Part shown: positions 46,600 through 57,200 of the stretch, piece after piece
How the letters are laid out: every line of letters begins with the position of its first letter
How positions within the stretch are numbered: the first letter of the stretch is position 1
Assembly (NCBI GenBank): GCA_963580455.1
Contig: OY756967.1
Location: 15,150,501 to 15,214,500 of the forward strand
Direction: 5' to 3'
DNA length: 64,000 nt
Source of the DNA: Euonymus europaeus
Lineage: Eukaryota; Streptophyta; Magnoliopsida; Celastrales; Celastraceae
Notes under the pieces: model-generated
The model's database searches: none
Told to the model about the DNA's origin: nothing
The model's input: the letters and a program-made list of their open reading frames with translations, nothing else
Position numbers and translations under genes: made by a program

Positions 46600-48404
46600 A
46601 AGGTTTGGGTTAGAAAATGAGAAGAATTTTGTAGAATAGCTCTTGTGGCGCACAATGCTAGATGTCAAGATAAATGGTATCCGGATAGTGGATGTTCTAG
46701 GCAAATGAGTGGAAATAAATCACTATTTTCAAAGATTAAAAATTTTAATGGAGGTACTGTTACCTTTTGGGATGGAAGTAAAGCATAAATAAAAGGTAAA
46801 GGTACGCTACATGGTCTAGGAATGAAAATTTTGAAAAATATGTTAGATGTTGAAGGGTTACAAGCCAATCTTGTGAGCATAAGTCAATTGTGTGATACTG
46901 ACTGCACTGTTAATTTTTTTGAAACATAAATGTGATGTGTTGGATTCTCAGGGTTTGCTTGTGTTGGTAGTAGGAAGAACTAATGACAATTGTTATGGAA
47001 TTACACGCATTGAGCGCTTTGCTTGTCAATCATCTGATGTTGATAATTTGATTTGTGGCACCAGCGTTTGGCTCACATAGATCAACATGATTTGTTTCAA
47101 TTGGTGAAAACTAATAGTGTTGTATGTATTCCAAAGATTACCACAGACTCAAAGAGGATATGTGATCCTTGCCAACAAGGTAAGCAAACTCAATCACCTC
47201 ACAAAGAGGTAAATTTTCTTACTATAAGTCAACCACTTAGCTTGTTCATATGGATCTTATGGGTCCAACTCAAGTTGAAAGCATTGGAGGTAAGAGATAT
47301 ATTCAGGTTGTGGTTGATGATTTTTCTAGATTTGCATGGGTGTGTTTTTTACGTGAGAAATCTGAAGCTTTTGAATCTTTCAAAGAATCATATCTTAGAA
47401 TTTTGAATGAACATGACATAGACCAAGGTACATTGTAGTGTTCTAAAACAAATTGTTCTTATCTTTTTGTGCAGAAAATGGAATCTCTCATGAGTTTTCA
47501 GCTCATCAACAAAATAGAGTTGTGGAAAGGAAGAACTGGATGTTGTAAGAGATGGCTCATGTCATGCTACATGCAAAGGAGATTCCTACAAAGTTATGGG
47601 CCGAAGCCATCAACACTGCTTGTCATATAGTGAATTGGGTGTATATTCATCTAGGTACGAAGGTGACTCCTTATGAGCTACGAAAAAGGTAAGACACCCG
47701 ATCTCAAATACTTTAGAATTTTTGGGAGTAAGTGTTACATTTTGAAGAATAGAGAGTACTTGGGTAAGTTTGATTCACGTAGTGATGAGGGTATATTTTT
47801 GGGCTATTCATCAAATAGCTGTGCTTATAGAGTTTGTAATAAAAATACCTCTACTATGATGAAGTTTGCTAATGTGATTATTGATGATCATAAAGTGGTT
47901 AGTGAAGATATGCAGGAATTATATATGGTAAATTGTTCTAATTCAACCATGATGGAGTCTATATCAAGTGAGAAAAGTCTACCAGACTCAAGTGAAGATG
48001 TGCATATAGATCTTGGGTAGCCTACTTCAGATTCTAGGCAGCCTATAGTTGAGTCCATGCAGCTTCCTTCTGACTCCAGGTAGACTACATCAGAGTCTGC
48101 AAAAATAAAAAGTACACCTGACCTCTATCCATCTATAAGAGTGAAACTTCATCATCTTAAGGATCAAGTAATAGGAGATATTCATGTCCTAATAAAAATC
48201 ATCGACAACGTCAGAATGAGGTAACATTTTTTGTGCTATATGTATCAAATTGAACCTAAGAAAGTTTATGATGTTTTACATGATGATTGTTGGATTTTTA
48301 CCATGCATGAGGAATTTAATCGATTTTCACGTAGTGATGTGTGGGAATGAGTTCATTGTTCATTTGATGTGAATGTCATTAGTACTAAACGGATTTTTAA
48401 GGGC
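46600..48404 (+). pseudogene. pol of Sirevirus F: protease to RT start
   Basis: Readable pieces: WYPDSGCSRQMSGNKSLFSK (about 46675-46735, protease active site with DSGC and HM reduced to QM); LWHQRLAHIDQHDLFQLVKT (47052-47110, GAG-pre-integrase); MDLMGPTQVESIGGKRYIQV (47250-47310, integrase core with first Asp); SHEFSAHQQNRVVERKN (47490-47540, second core region); FGSKCYILKNREYLGKFDSR and DEGIFLGYSSNSCAYRV (47720-47840, integrase C-terminal); then the linker and RT start to about 48404. Frameshifts occur near 46780, 46920, 47210, 47440 and 47690. Confidence 0.8.
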
Positions 48405-48826
48405 AAAACTCATTGTTCACCATGCCTCTTGATCTACAGAGATTTGAATTCCTTAGGAAATCCCTAAGTGTTGATTCCCCATGATTCTCTCCCACAAACA
48501 TTTGTAGTGTACTTCATAGTTCATGTATTTGTGTGAAAATATATCTATTACATGTATTGTTTGATTGATGTGTGCGTGGTTTATGTTTATGTTGTGTGAT
48601 GTCATTAAGGATAGATTCAATTCAGTCTTCAATTGACTTATAGATATGTGTACACATGCTTACTTTATGTATTTCACTTATATCATGCATGAAACACTTT
48701 TGATGATACTCAGATCTGTAAAACACTAATCTCAAGTATTTTACTTCTCCCATGACATGCATGTGTACTAGATTTGTCTCAATCCGCTACTGTGTTTGTA
48801 TTTCATGGGCTCCTATAAAAGACAAA
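48405..48826 (+). pseudogene. RNase H C-terminus and post-pol region of Sirevirus F
   Basis: FTMPLDLQRFEFLRKSL (48411-48465) is the end of Copia RNase H (usual FTKPLD...F.F). It directly follows the RT start, so the RT palm and most of RNase H are deleted. The rest to 48826 is noncoding post-pol sequence. Confidence 0.7.
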
Positions 48827-50203
48827 GATCTTGTTTGGTAGTGTTGTGAGGTGCTGTGAGATATAAAATTGTGGTGTTGTGAGGTGAGTTTGAACGCAGT
48901 TAGCCATTTGGCATCTCACTTTTAAAACTGCGGTGAGCTGAGTTTCAATGCAGTTTAGTTTTGTTGGTTATAAATTGCAATATTAATTTAAATACCAACT
49001 ACATTAACCTTAATTCATTACATATTTTAATAAGTACGTGAAAATTAATAAATGTAACACAACTATAAATACATTTAATCCATTCATCAAAAATACATTT
49101 AAAAAATACATACAATAAACTAATACTGATGAAATAACTCTGCAGCAATCATATCGTGTGTGGCTGCCATATGGAAGTGGCGATGCACTCCAAAATGTTA
49201 GAATCTATCCTGTACCGCTCAATTACCAAAAAAAAAAGATCAATCAAACTAATTAACATTTACCTTTCAACTATGATTCATGTAAAATAAAGTTGAATTC
49301 ATGTTTTGGCACTTATCACCGTAGCTATTTACTACAACAAAGCATGTGTGCAAAGTGCTTCCAAAAGTAAACCAAAATTATAGCAAGAAAATAGGCAAAT
49401 AGCTGTCTTAGATGACACAATCCTTTGCTTGAACAGATAAGTAAAACTTTCATTCGTAGTTTTCATTGAATGACCCAATTATGCTTAGATATTGATCTCA
49501 AGTCTTAACCCCTCTCACCTAATACCAACTTTTAAGTCCTGCTAAAAAAATATCATCGTTAAACCTTCCTTTCAATAACTGCCATTAGAATTTTTCCATG
49601 ACATACCCTATTCAGTAAAGAAATCAACCATTAGAACAATAGCTTTCTTTATTGTTTTCAAAACCCAATACTTATTAATGTTTACTAATTCAGCGAATAG
49701 ACTTATAAAATCAATCAATTCTCACTATTTGAATTTATGTGGCAGCCATCAGAACAAGCAAAGATAACTTAATTCCATAATCAAAATTGTCAAAAATAGG
49801 GAAACAGAGAGAGACCTAGAAATGGTGGAACAGTAGTTCATGCTTACCTGACTGATCGAGTGCGGCAGGTGAGGAAGAATGAAATCGAAGCGTCGAACAG
49901 TGTCGTTGTTCTTGCAAAGAGAAAGAGAAATCGGCGAGCTAGGGAAGCGATGGCACAAGTGGGGTTGCTTAGGAAGAATGAACTCATACCTTGAATCGAT
50001 GGCGCAAGAGTCAAAGCAGGCGGCTTCCTGTCGAGCGATGGCGAGAGTTGTCTGGCTTGTTACTATTGTTAAAACGTGTTTCTTCTCTTCATTGTTTGCA
50101 GACTCAACGCAAGTGACAACCAAAAGGATATGGGCCCGCTTTTTTTAAGTTGTGTTTAAACCCAACATGAACGTGGGCCTCTAATGCATGGCCAAACACG
50201 CAC
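48827..50203 (+). mobile_element. TIR transposon copy G1 (1377 bp)
   Basis: The left end GATCTTGTTTGGTAG and right end CCAAACACGCAC are degenerate inverted copies, flanked by AAA on both sides (48824-48826 and 50204-50206), a possible 3-bp target duplication. Positions 48831-48960 match the reverse complement of 55835-55970, and 50155-50203 match the reverse complement of 55086-55140. It is therefore a relative of G2 in opposite orientation. The interior differs from G2. An open frame at 49879-50148 (plus) and one at 50123-49749 (minus, with a donor-like CAG|GTAAGC at about 49854) have no recognised product. Confidence 0.7.
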
Positions 50204-50206
50204 AAA

Positions 50207-51523
50207 GTCTTTGACTAGCGTGAAAGCTGTCAATACATTCTTTTATATCTAAAAACTCAAATGAGTTCAAAATTGGAAAAGGTTACCTAGTCATGCATGA
50301 GAAAAGCAATAAAAAATTGATAAGAGAAAAGAAATTCTCAAACTGATACAATTACTAAGCTCAAAAACCTAATGGGCGAGAAATGATTTAACAAGTATTA
50401 GCAGTAGAATTCTGACTCATTTACATAACAACAATATAAAGTTTCTTAAATTGCACACAAAATTATCCAAATGTTGTCCTAACATGACCATTCTAATTTG
50501 ATCAACATGAAGATTAAAAGTCATTTTTCCAATGATGTATATATTTTTCTGCAATGAGAAACAAAATTAACAATCTTTTAAATAATCACGATTATTCGTT
50601 AATTTTAATTTTTTTTAGTGTTTTTTTTTTTGGTGATGCATATGCATGGATATGACTGTATGATATAAATTTTTTCTATTTGGATTTTATGGTTTGAAAA
50701 CAGTATTATAACAAAACCTCCTTTTATTCGACATTATTTCTTGAGTACAATTTCCTTGAAAGGGAACCTTTTTTTTTTCAATTCCTACCTTGCATCTTCT
50801 TTAGTCATCATCTAACGCTGAAAACTTCTTCTTCATTGCTTTGACATCCTGCCTTGTAGCTTCTTTAGCCATCATCTGATGGTGACAACTGCATCTTTAT
50901 TGCTTTCAATTTTTGAATGTTCTCTTGAATGTTTGCCTACCCACGCTTGGTACTAATTAGTCATCTTTTAAAGAATTCTCCCTCCTTTCTTGAACCTCCT
51001 TCATTCGGCATTCTATTGCATATTCACTATCCACACGGCTCTCCATTTAGATATTAACAGGTATATGTTGATAATACTGGAGCCGAACCACAGTCCGTGC
51101 CTATATGAATGAATAATAAAGTAAAACATGAAGAAAAATAGAGAACAATGTGCCAAAAAAAAAAAAAAAACTTACTTAGTAACGGTCATCAAGTATGTAA
51201 CAAAGAATTTACCAATATAATAGTATGTATATCCAGGTTAAAAGTATTTATGAACAAAAATAAATGTGATAATGAGATAAATATATATATATATATATAA
51301 TTGGTCACATAACAGTTTTTTTTAAAAGAAAAGAAAAATGGTATGGTCAAAGTGACAATATATATATATATAGACATACGTATAGAAAAGGAAAAATGAG
51401 AAAAATGAAATAATATGGACAACGTACTTTATAAAAATATGACTATAATTCGGGCAGACTAACTGTATAAGCAAAATATTCTCTCAGTGTCCTAACTCTA
51501 AACTCCATGTTTGTGATTTTATT
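50207..51523. other. AT-rich noncoding DNA
   Basis: No gene or element ends recognised. There is a duplicated phrase TTCTTTAG(T/C)CATCATCT (near 50798 and 50863), a poly-A run (51153-51170) and an (AT)n run near 51278-51298. Confidence 0.5.
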
Positions 51524-51528
51524 TTACA

Positions 51529-53020
51529 ATGTGAGATCCTGGACAATGTGCCCTCGTAGTCCAAAAAGTTAACGAGGTTCCTCACTCAACTTTATGAGGA
51601 GTTTAGTCCGGTGAGAATGTACCTACTACCTACACGGGGACATGAATCCCTCGAAGGTGATAGTTCATTCTCTCGTATCCAAAGTGAAGCTTGGGTAGGG
51701 GGCTATGTGTGTGAATATGTGGTAACAAAGTGCACGGTGTGTGTGAGAGGTTTTACCATATCAAAATTTATGATTATACTCTTGCCCGAACCTACAAAAA
51801 ATCATTGAAATACTATAAAACGAATAAACTATCAAACCCAAAATCATACAAAAAATATATAAATATATCACAAAACGTATATATGCAAAAGAATTCCAAG
51901 ATATATACAAGTAAATGAAAGAAAGAAAGCAAAATATATATATATATATATACACACAAAAAAATGAAAATAAAATAAAATATAAAAAGTACCCTATAGC
52001 TAAAATAAAAATAAAAATAATAATGAAAATAAAATTATATAACACAATAAACAAATGAACATAAGTCTAAAAAATTATCAGTCTCAAAATAAAAATAAAA
52101 ATAAAATAAAATATCCAAAATAAACATGAGCCAAAAACAAATAAATAAATAAATCCAAAAGAGTAAATATAAATCACAAAATTCTAAATATATATATAAA
52201 TAAATAATCCAAAAAACACAAATATATGGCTAAACAAATATAAAATCATCCATGTACAAGATAACAGTAAATAATAATTGAATAACATAATGAATGAATC
52301 AATTTGAGAATTAGATTGTTGAACCAGTCATAAATTAATATATTATTAAAAACAATTTATATATGAGGTAGTAACAAGCAATAATTGAAAATTTAAGTAA
52401 AAATAATTATGAATTAGACGGTTGAACCAACCATAAATTTAGAGCAAACCTAAAAAAAAAAACTAACATCTATTTTTTTTCTTCCTTTCTTTTATCTTCT
52501 CTCTCTTTTACTCTTCTCTTTTCCCCTTTCTTTTTCTCCTCTCCTCTTTCCTCTCATTCATTTCTCTTTTTTTTCTTCTTCTTTCCTCCTTTTTTTTTCT
52601 CCTTCTCCTTTTTTTTCTTCCCCCTCCCGGCATCACCACCTCCCCTATTTATCCATAATTTTTATTTTTTATTTTTACCTCATATGTGGGCCCCAATTTT
52701 CATTTTGTTTTTATTATATATGGGTCTAAGGTCTCATTGTCTCTTATTTATCTATTCTTCCTTCACCGGCACTTTCCCTATTATTTGTTTATTTATTTTA
52801 ATTTTTAATTTTGTGGGTCCCATTTATTTTTTAATCTCTCTTTCTTTGTTTATATGCGTTAGTCTTGTGACAAAAGTTTGGACTATATTTTGAGAATTTG
52901 AGTCATGAATTACTTTGATTTTATGGGTATGATCAGACATAATCAGACTTTGAATTCATGAAGAGAAAAAAAAAGAAAATTTGAAATCAAAATAATTGTC
53001 GGACAAAATTCGAGTATTAC
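51529..53020 (-). repeat. Possible old LTR remnant, AT-rich
   Basis: The right edge, read on the minus strand, is TGTAATACTCGAATTTTG, like a gypsy LTR start. TTACAATGTG occurs at 51524-51533 and again at 53017-53026, which could reflect a target duplication plus chance. The left edge lacks a clear TG/CA end, so the call is weak. The interior is AT-rich with (AT)n near 51938-51953 and a pyrimidine-rich tract at 52470-52640. Confidence 0.25.
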
Positions 53021-53080
53021 AATGTGTCACACTATTTTGTTTTAGTATTCTATTTTTCAGTTACCTTTCTATCTCATCTT

Positions 53081-53350
53081 GGACACGGGGGTAAGTACAC
53101 TTTCTTCACTAAATGATTTGTCATTTTTCATTTTAGTCATTTTATTTTCAAACGTTATAGATCAGTCACTTAAAGTTTCAAATTGTTTTAATATTAACTT
53201 TGTTGTTCCAAAAAGATAACCCTTGTTGTTTCAATATGATATCCCAAAGTGATCAATTTGAAACAAATTAAAACTTTAGGTTACTGATATGTAACATTTG
53301 AACATTCAGTGACCAAAATGAAAAATCACAACCAAAAATGTATTTAACCC
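53081..53350. mobile_element. Mutator-type MITE, 270 bp
   Basis: A perfect 10-bp target duplication ATCTCATCTT (53071-53080 and 53351-53360) flanks a fold-back segment. The left arm (GGGTAAGTACAC...TTTTTCATTTTAGTCA) and right arm (TGACCAAAATGAAAAATCAC...GTATTTAACCC) are inverted copies of about 90-100 bp with scattered mismatches. It has no coding capacity. A 9-11-bp duplication with long arms is the hallmark of the Mutator superfamily. Confidence 0.85.
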
Positions 53351-53360
53351 ATCTCATCTT

Positions 53361-54010
53361 CATACTATTATGGAAGAAAGCTGAGTTTTTGTTACCATCT
53401 GCCAACCAATGTTGCTTACTATGATCTTTAGAATAAGCTTTTCCTCTTCTCTACCCTTGTCAATCCCGAAACGAGCTTGGGCAATAGCATCTTGATTATC
53501 ATAATTTTCAATTTCTAGCAACTCATCCAAGTTCTTCTTCATAGATTCCATAGCCCTCCCCTTCCTTTGCTTGTCTTTAACCACCCACTGCTGCAAAACA
53601 GGCCCACACTCAGCTAAATGCCTCTGGACCGTGCTTGGCAAGCATTGAGAGAAGCCTCTAACCAGTCTTTGGATCCACTGCTTGTCGACTATTTGTTTAC
53701 AATCATCAGACTTACCCTAAATGGGGTCATACCGAAATCTTCTGCGAATTTGAGCACGACAAGCCCCCGGTTGATGCTACTACTTACTCTACATCAACAG
53801 GCCCGCCTTGTCCCACCAGTTCTTGCTTCTAGACGGCATAACTGAAGCCTCACATGAGCAGATTGGGCAACTTGCCTTATGCAAGCAAGTTTTCAAATAC
53901 GCTTGTCCAAAGCTTTCTACTCATCCTCTAGAAGGTATAAAAGGATCGTCAGTTGCCAGTTTGCAACACAGCAGTGCAGAACTGACGACCTACCTGGTCG
54001 ACACCCAAAT
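53361..54010 (-). pseudogene. Unidentified coding relic
   Basis: The minus strand holds codon-like text in several frames: CLHKASCPICSCEASVMPSR with SKNWWDKAGLLM (about 53900-53790), then a 93-codon frame (53641-53360) reading AECGPVLQQWVVKDKQRKGR and ARFGIDKGREEEKL. The composition (Glu/Lys-rich, few stops locally) suggests a real, now frameshifted, protein exon or retrocopy rather than random sequence. I do not recognise the family. Stops near 53928 and 53785 break it. It lies just downstream of the p24 gene on the same strand but is not part of it. Confidence 0.35.
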
Positions 54011-54240
54011 TTAGCAGAAATGGTGGCAGCAGCCTTCAGTATTTATTCTTTCTGTATACAATTTATAAACAAAAAAGCCTAAAAAATGACACAACTACCG
54101 CAAATGGACCATTTGAATTATTAAAAACATCCAACCAATAATCTCATCTCAAAAATTAATCTTCTACAAGTACATTGGTGAGATATTTTACAGAGTACAG
54201 AAGGAAAAAAACAAATAGTTTTAAGCTAATCCAAATAAAA

Positions 54241-57200
54241 TTAAATGATCTTTTTCTTCTCAAAGAAAGTCTTCAAGTGCCATAGCTGCAAGCCTGCCAC
54301 TGATAAGCAAATGACAAGTGAAAGAATACTCATTGTGGCCATCTTTGAGTTAGTAGATCGGTTCAGGTCCTGCATTTCTTCTTCCCTGGAAAAAACACGA
54401 ATCATGTTGAAACTTATTCCATATCCAAATAATCTACCCTTGAAAGCATAATTTATTTTCTGTCAGCGCAATTGCAAATAGAGAAATTCTAACCTTTCCC
54501 GAAGATAAAACATTTCCTCATGGATAGAATTTACAGAATCATACAATTTCTTCAGCTCCAACTCCATCACCTGCATTCACATAAAATAAAAATAAAAAAA
54601 AGACAATATTATGCTTTGTCCGCCTCTTTTTGACATTTAAACAATACCTTGCCAAAATTTAAGTTTTAGCACTCAACCATATTTCATGGTTTTGAGATAC
54701 AACCAAGACAAAATCATAAAATAACCTACCACAATAAATCATGTAAAAAGGAACATAAAATGGACTTGCCAAATAAGTATGATGAAGTTAAGTGGGAGAG
54801 AAAAAAAAAGACTTGCACAAAATTCAAAGGCACCCAAATATCGAGTACAAGCTTATTCAATAACAGCTTTCTAAAAGAAAATGGAGAGAACCGGCAAGAA
54901 AATATTGTAGAAATGTCAAACAAAGCCAAAGAAAACTCGGAGTAAAACTGCAATTGCCATGGGGAGAAAATAATAGTGTTTCAGATTACAAAGCTTAACA
55001 TTTCCACGCATCACATTAATGTTAATGATATAAAACAAAGTTTGAGAATAAAAGAATCCAAAACAATAGCATCACATATCATATTGTGCCTGTTTGGACA
55101 CACGATTGAGGCCCACTTTCACGTTTTACATTGACACAACGGGCCTTTTTTTTGTTTGGCAGCCCACAGAAATCACGATCTGGCCAGCAGCTAGGTAAAA
55201 GTGGTTAGTACCACGTTTGCAAGCCCTACTCTCCTTCTCTTCAGATCGAGCGCTAGCGTGCCTCGACGAACAGCCAAATCCGATCGACGACGAGGACGAT
55301 CAGGTCACCATCCATCGACGTCGATTGACCTTGTCTTCAGCCATGTCAAAAATGCCAACCATTCCGTTGTAAAAAATCGTCAAATGTGTAGTAGCTTGCT
55401 TCGGATCTTCTGAGATCCCGGAAACAGTCATGTATACAGGTAAAAGACGAAGTGGTGTGTTTCGATCCGCTTTAGGAGTAGATGGAACAGAGTAGGACTT
55501 CTTCGAATTTTGGTTCAGAGAGCCCAAAGAGATCACCGATTTGAGGATTTGGGGTCAATCAGTCAATCTTGGAATAAATTCCAGTCTGAATGCCTGCAAA
55601 TTAGCACTGTAGGTGTTGTTGTCATGTTTGCTTCTTTTATCTTCTCTGTTTGCTTTTGCTTTAAATGGGCTGATGATTCGGAGGGGAATCGAGTGAGGGA
55701 GAAGGGGTGAGTACTTTATGCAGAAACTAGAGAGAGAATGAGACGTTACTTATTTTGGATTAAAAAGAAATTACTAAAGTTATTAACTAATAAAGAAGAT
55801 ATTTATTAATATTTAATATTGTAAATTACAACAACAAAAAACATAACTGCATTGAAACTCAACTCACCGCAATTTTAAAAGTGAGATACCAAACACCTAA
55901 CTACGTTCAAACTCACCTCACAGCACCACAGTTTTATATCTCACAGCACCTCACAGTACTACCAAACAGGCACATTAATGACGACTAACTATCATTCCAA
56001 AACCTCAAATAAGCAATGGTGATGATACATAAATTATATAGTATGCATATAAAGATAAAAATGACATCCAAAACCTCAAATTAACAATGGTGATGATACA
56101 TATAGTATGCATATTACAGATAGAAATGACAAAGAAATTTGTTTATACAATTGCCTATCAGGAGCAGAATTGATGAATTTATAGAAAACTGATAGTTTGC
56201 CAGCCTTTTTAAGAACGTGATTTTTAAGCCAAAGAGCAGGTTGCTATGTAGAATGTTAATGATATGTGTAGAATGGTAAAAAAAAAGTTAATTTTCAAAA
56301 AATTATATTGCTTCATTGTTCTTATGTAAACCATTTGCTTTTTGATTGTGTTTGGTGTGATACCAAGGAAACCTAGGGTGATCTGAGCCTAATTACCTAA
56401 ATTCTCCATTTCCCCACAAATCACCGTTCACAGGTACTGCTTATATGCCAAGAACAGACCTTGTTTAAAATCCTACCCAAGAATCCTTAAAAGCTAGGAT
56501 TGCAAAAGCAGTCCCATGTTATGCATTCCTGCAAAATGAGAATTCAGGTAGGACAGTAGAGGAAGTTAAGACTAATATTCCTTACACCAGGTGCAAGGGG
56601 CAAATGCCTAGTAATTACTCACCACATGAACTTGTGGCTTAGTGGCATCCGACTCCATACACTTGTACAAGGATAAAGATTTGACTCCCCCTCTAAAAAA
56701 TTTATAATATAACCCCATAACTTATCCAAGAAAAGAGACTATATTTCTAGAGAGAAACCAGTCATGTGGAAGGTTTTGTTAACAGCTGCACTTTAAAATA
56801 TTGACTGCCCTAATACTTGATACAACTGGAAAATATTTTTTTTTATTGAAAAATAAGTTTATTCAAGCACCAAAAAGGTGCAAAAGGGAGAATCACAATT
56901 TACAACAAGCTAAAAGCCTCAAAAATATTGTTACCAAGACTTGAACTTGATTGAACTCCAGAATTTCAGATTACTAAAACAACTCAGTACAAAAATGAAG
57001 GGATGAGACTCTATCAGTATAAATCCTATTGTTTCTCTCTATCCAAGTCATCCACGTGATGGTTAGAGGAAGAATCTGAATAGCCTTCCTCATGGAGACA
57101 TCACTGCAGAGATAGCTCCAAGCCTGAATCTACTCAGCAATTATCACCCAAGTGATACCTATGACTACAAGCTTAATTATCCACATATTCCTACACCAGT

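Larger units (their letters stand above)
45913..48826 (+). mobile_element. Sirevirus-type Copia fragment F, truncated and internally deleted
   Basis: The order on the plus strand is gag C-terminus, protease-like remnant, GAG-pre-integrase, integrase, integrase-RT linker and RT start, then a jump to the RNase H C-terminus and post-pol sequence. No LTR was recognised at either side. The left end is not defined and the right side is cut by a TIR element at 48827. Confidence 0.8.

Noticed and set aside
48827..55973. A single 7.1-kb TIR transposon with 130-bp ends
   Set aside because: Each of the two segments has its own pair of inverted ends and 3-bp flanks (48827-50203 and 55086-55973), so two separate small elements explain the data better, and p24 exons lie between the outer ends.
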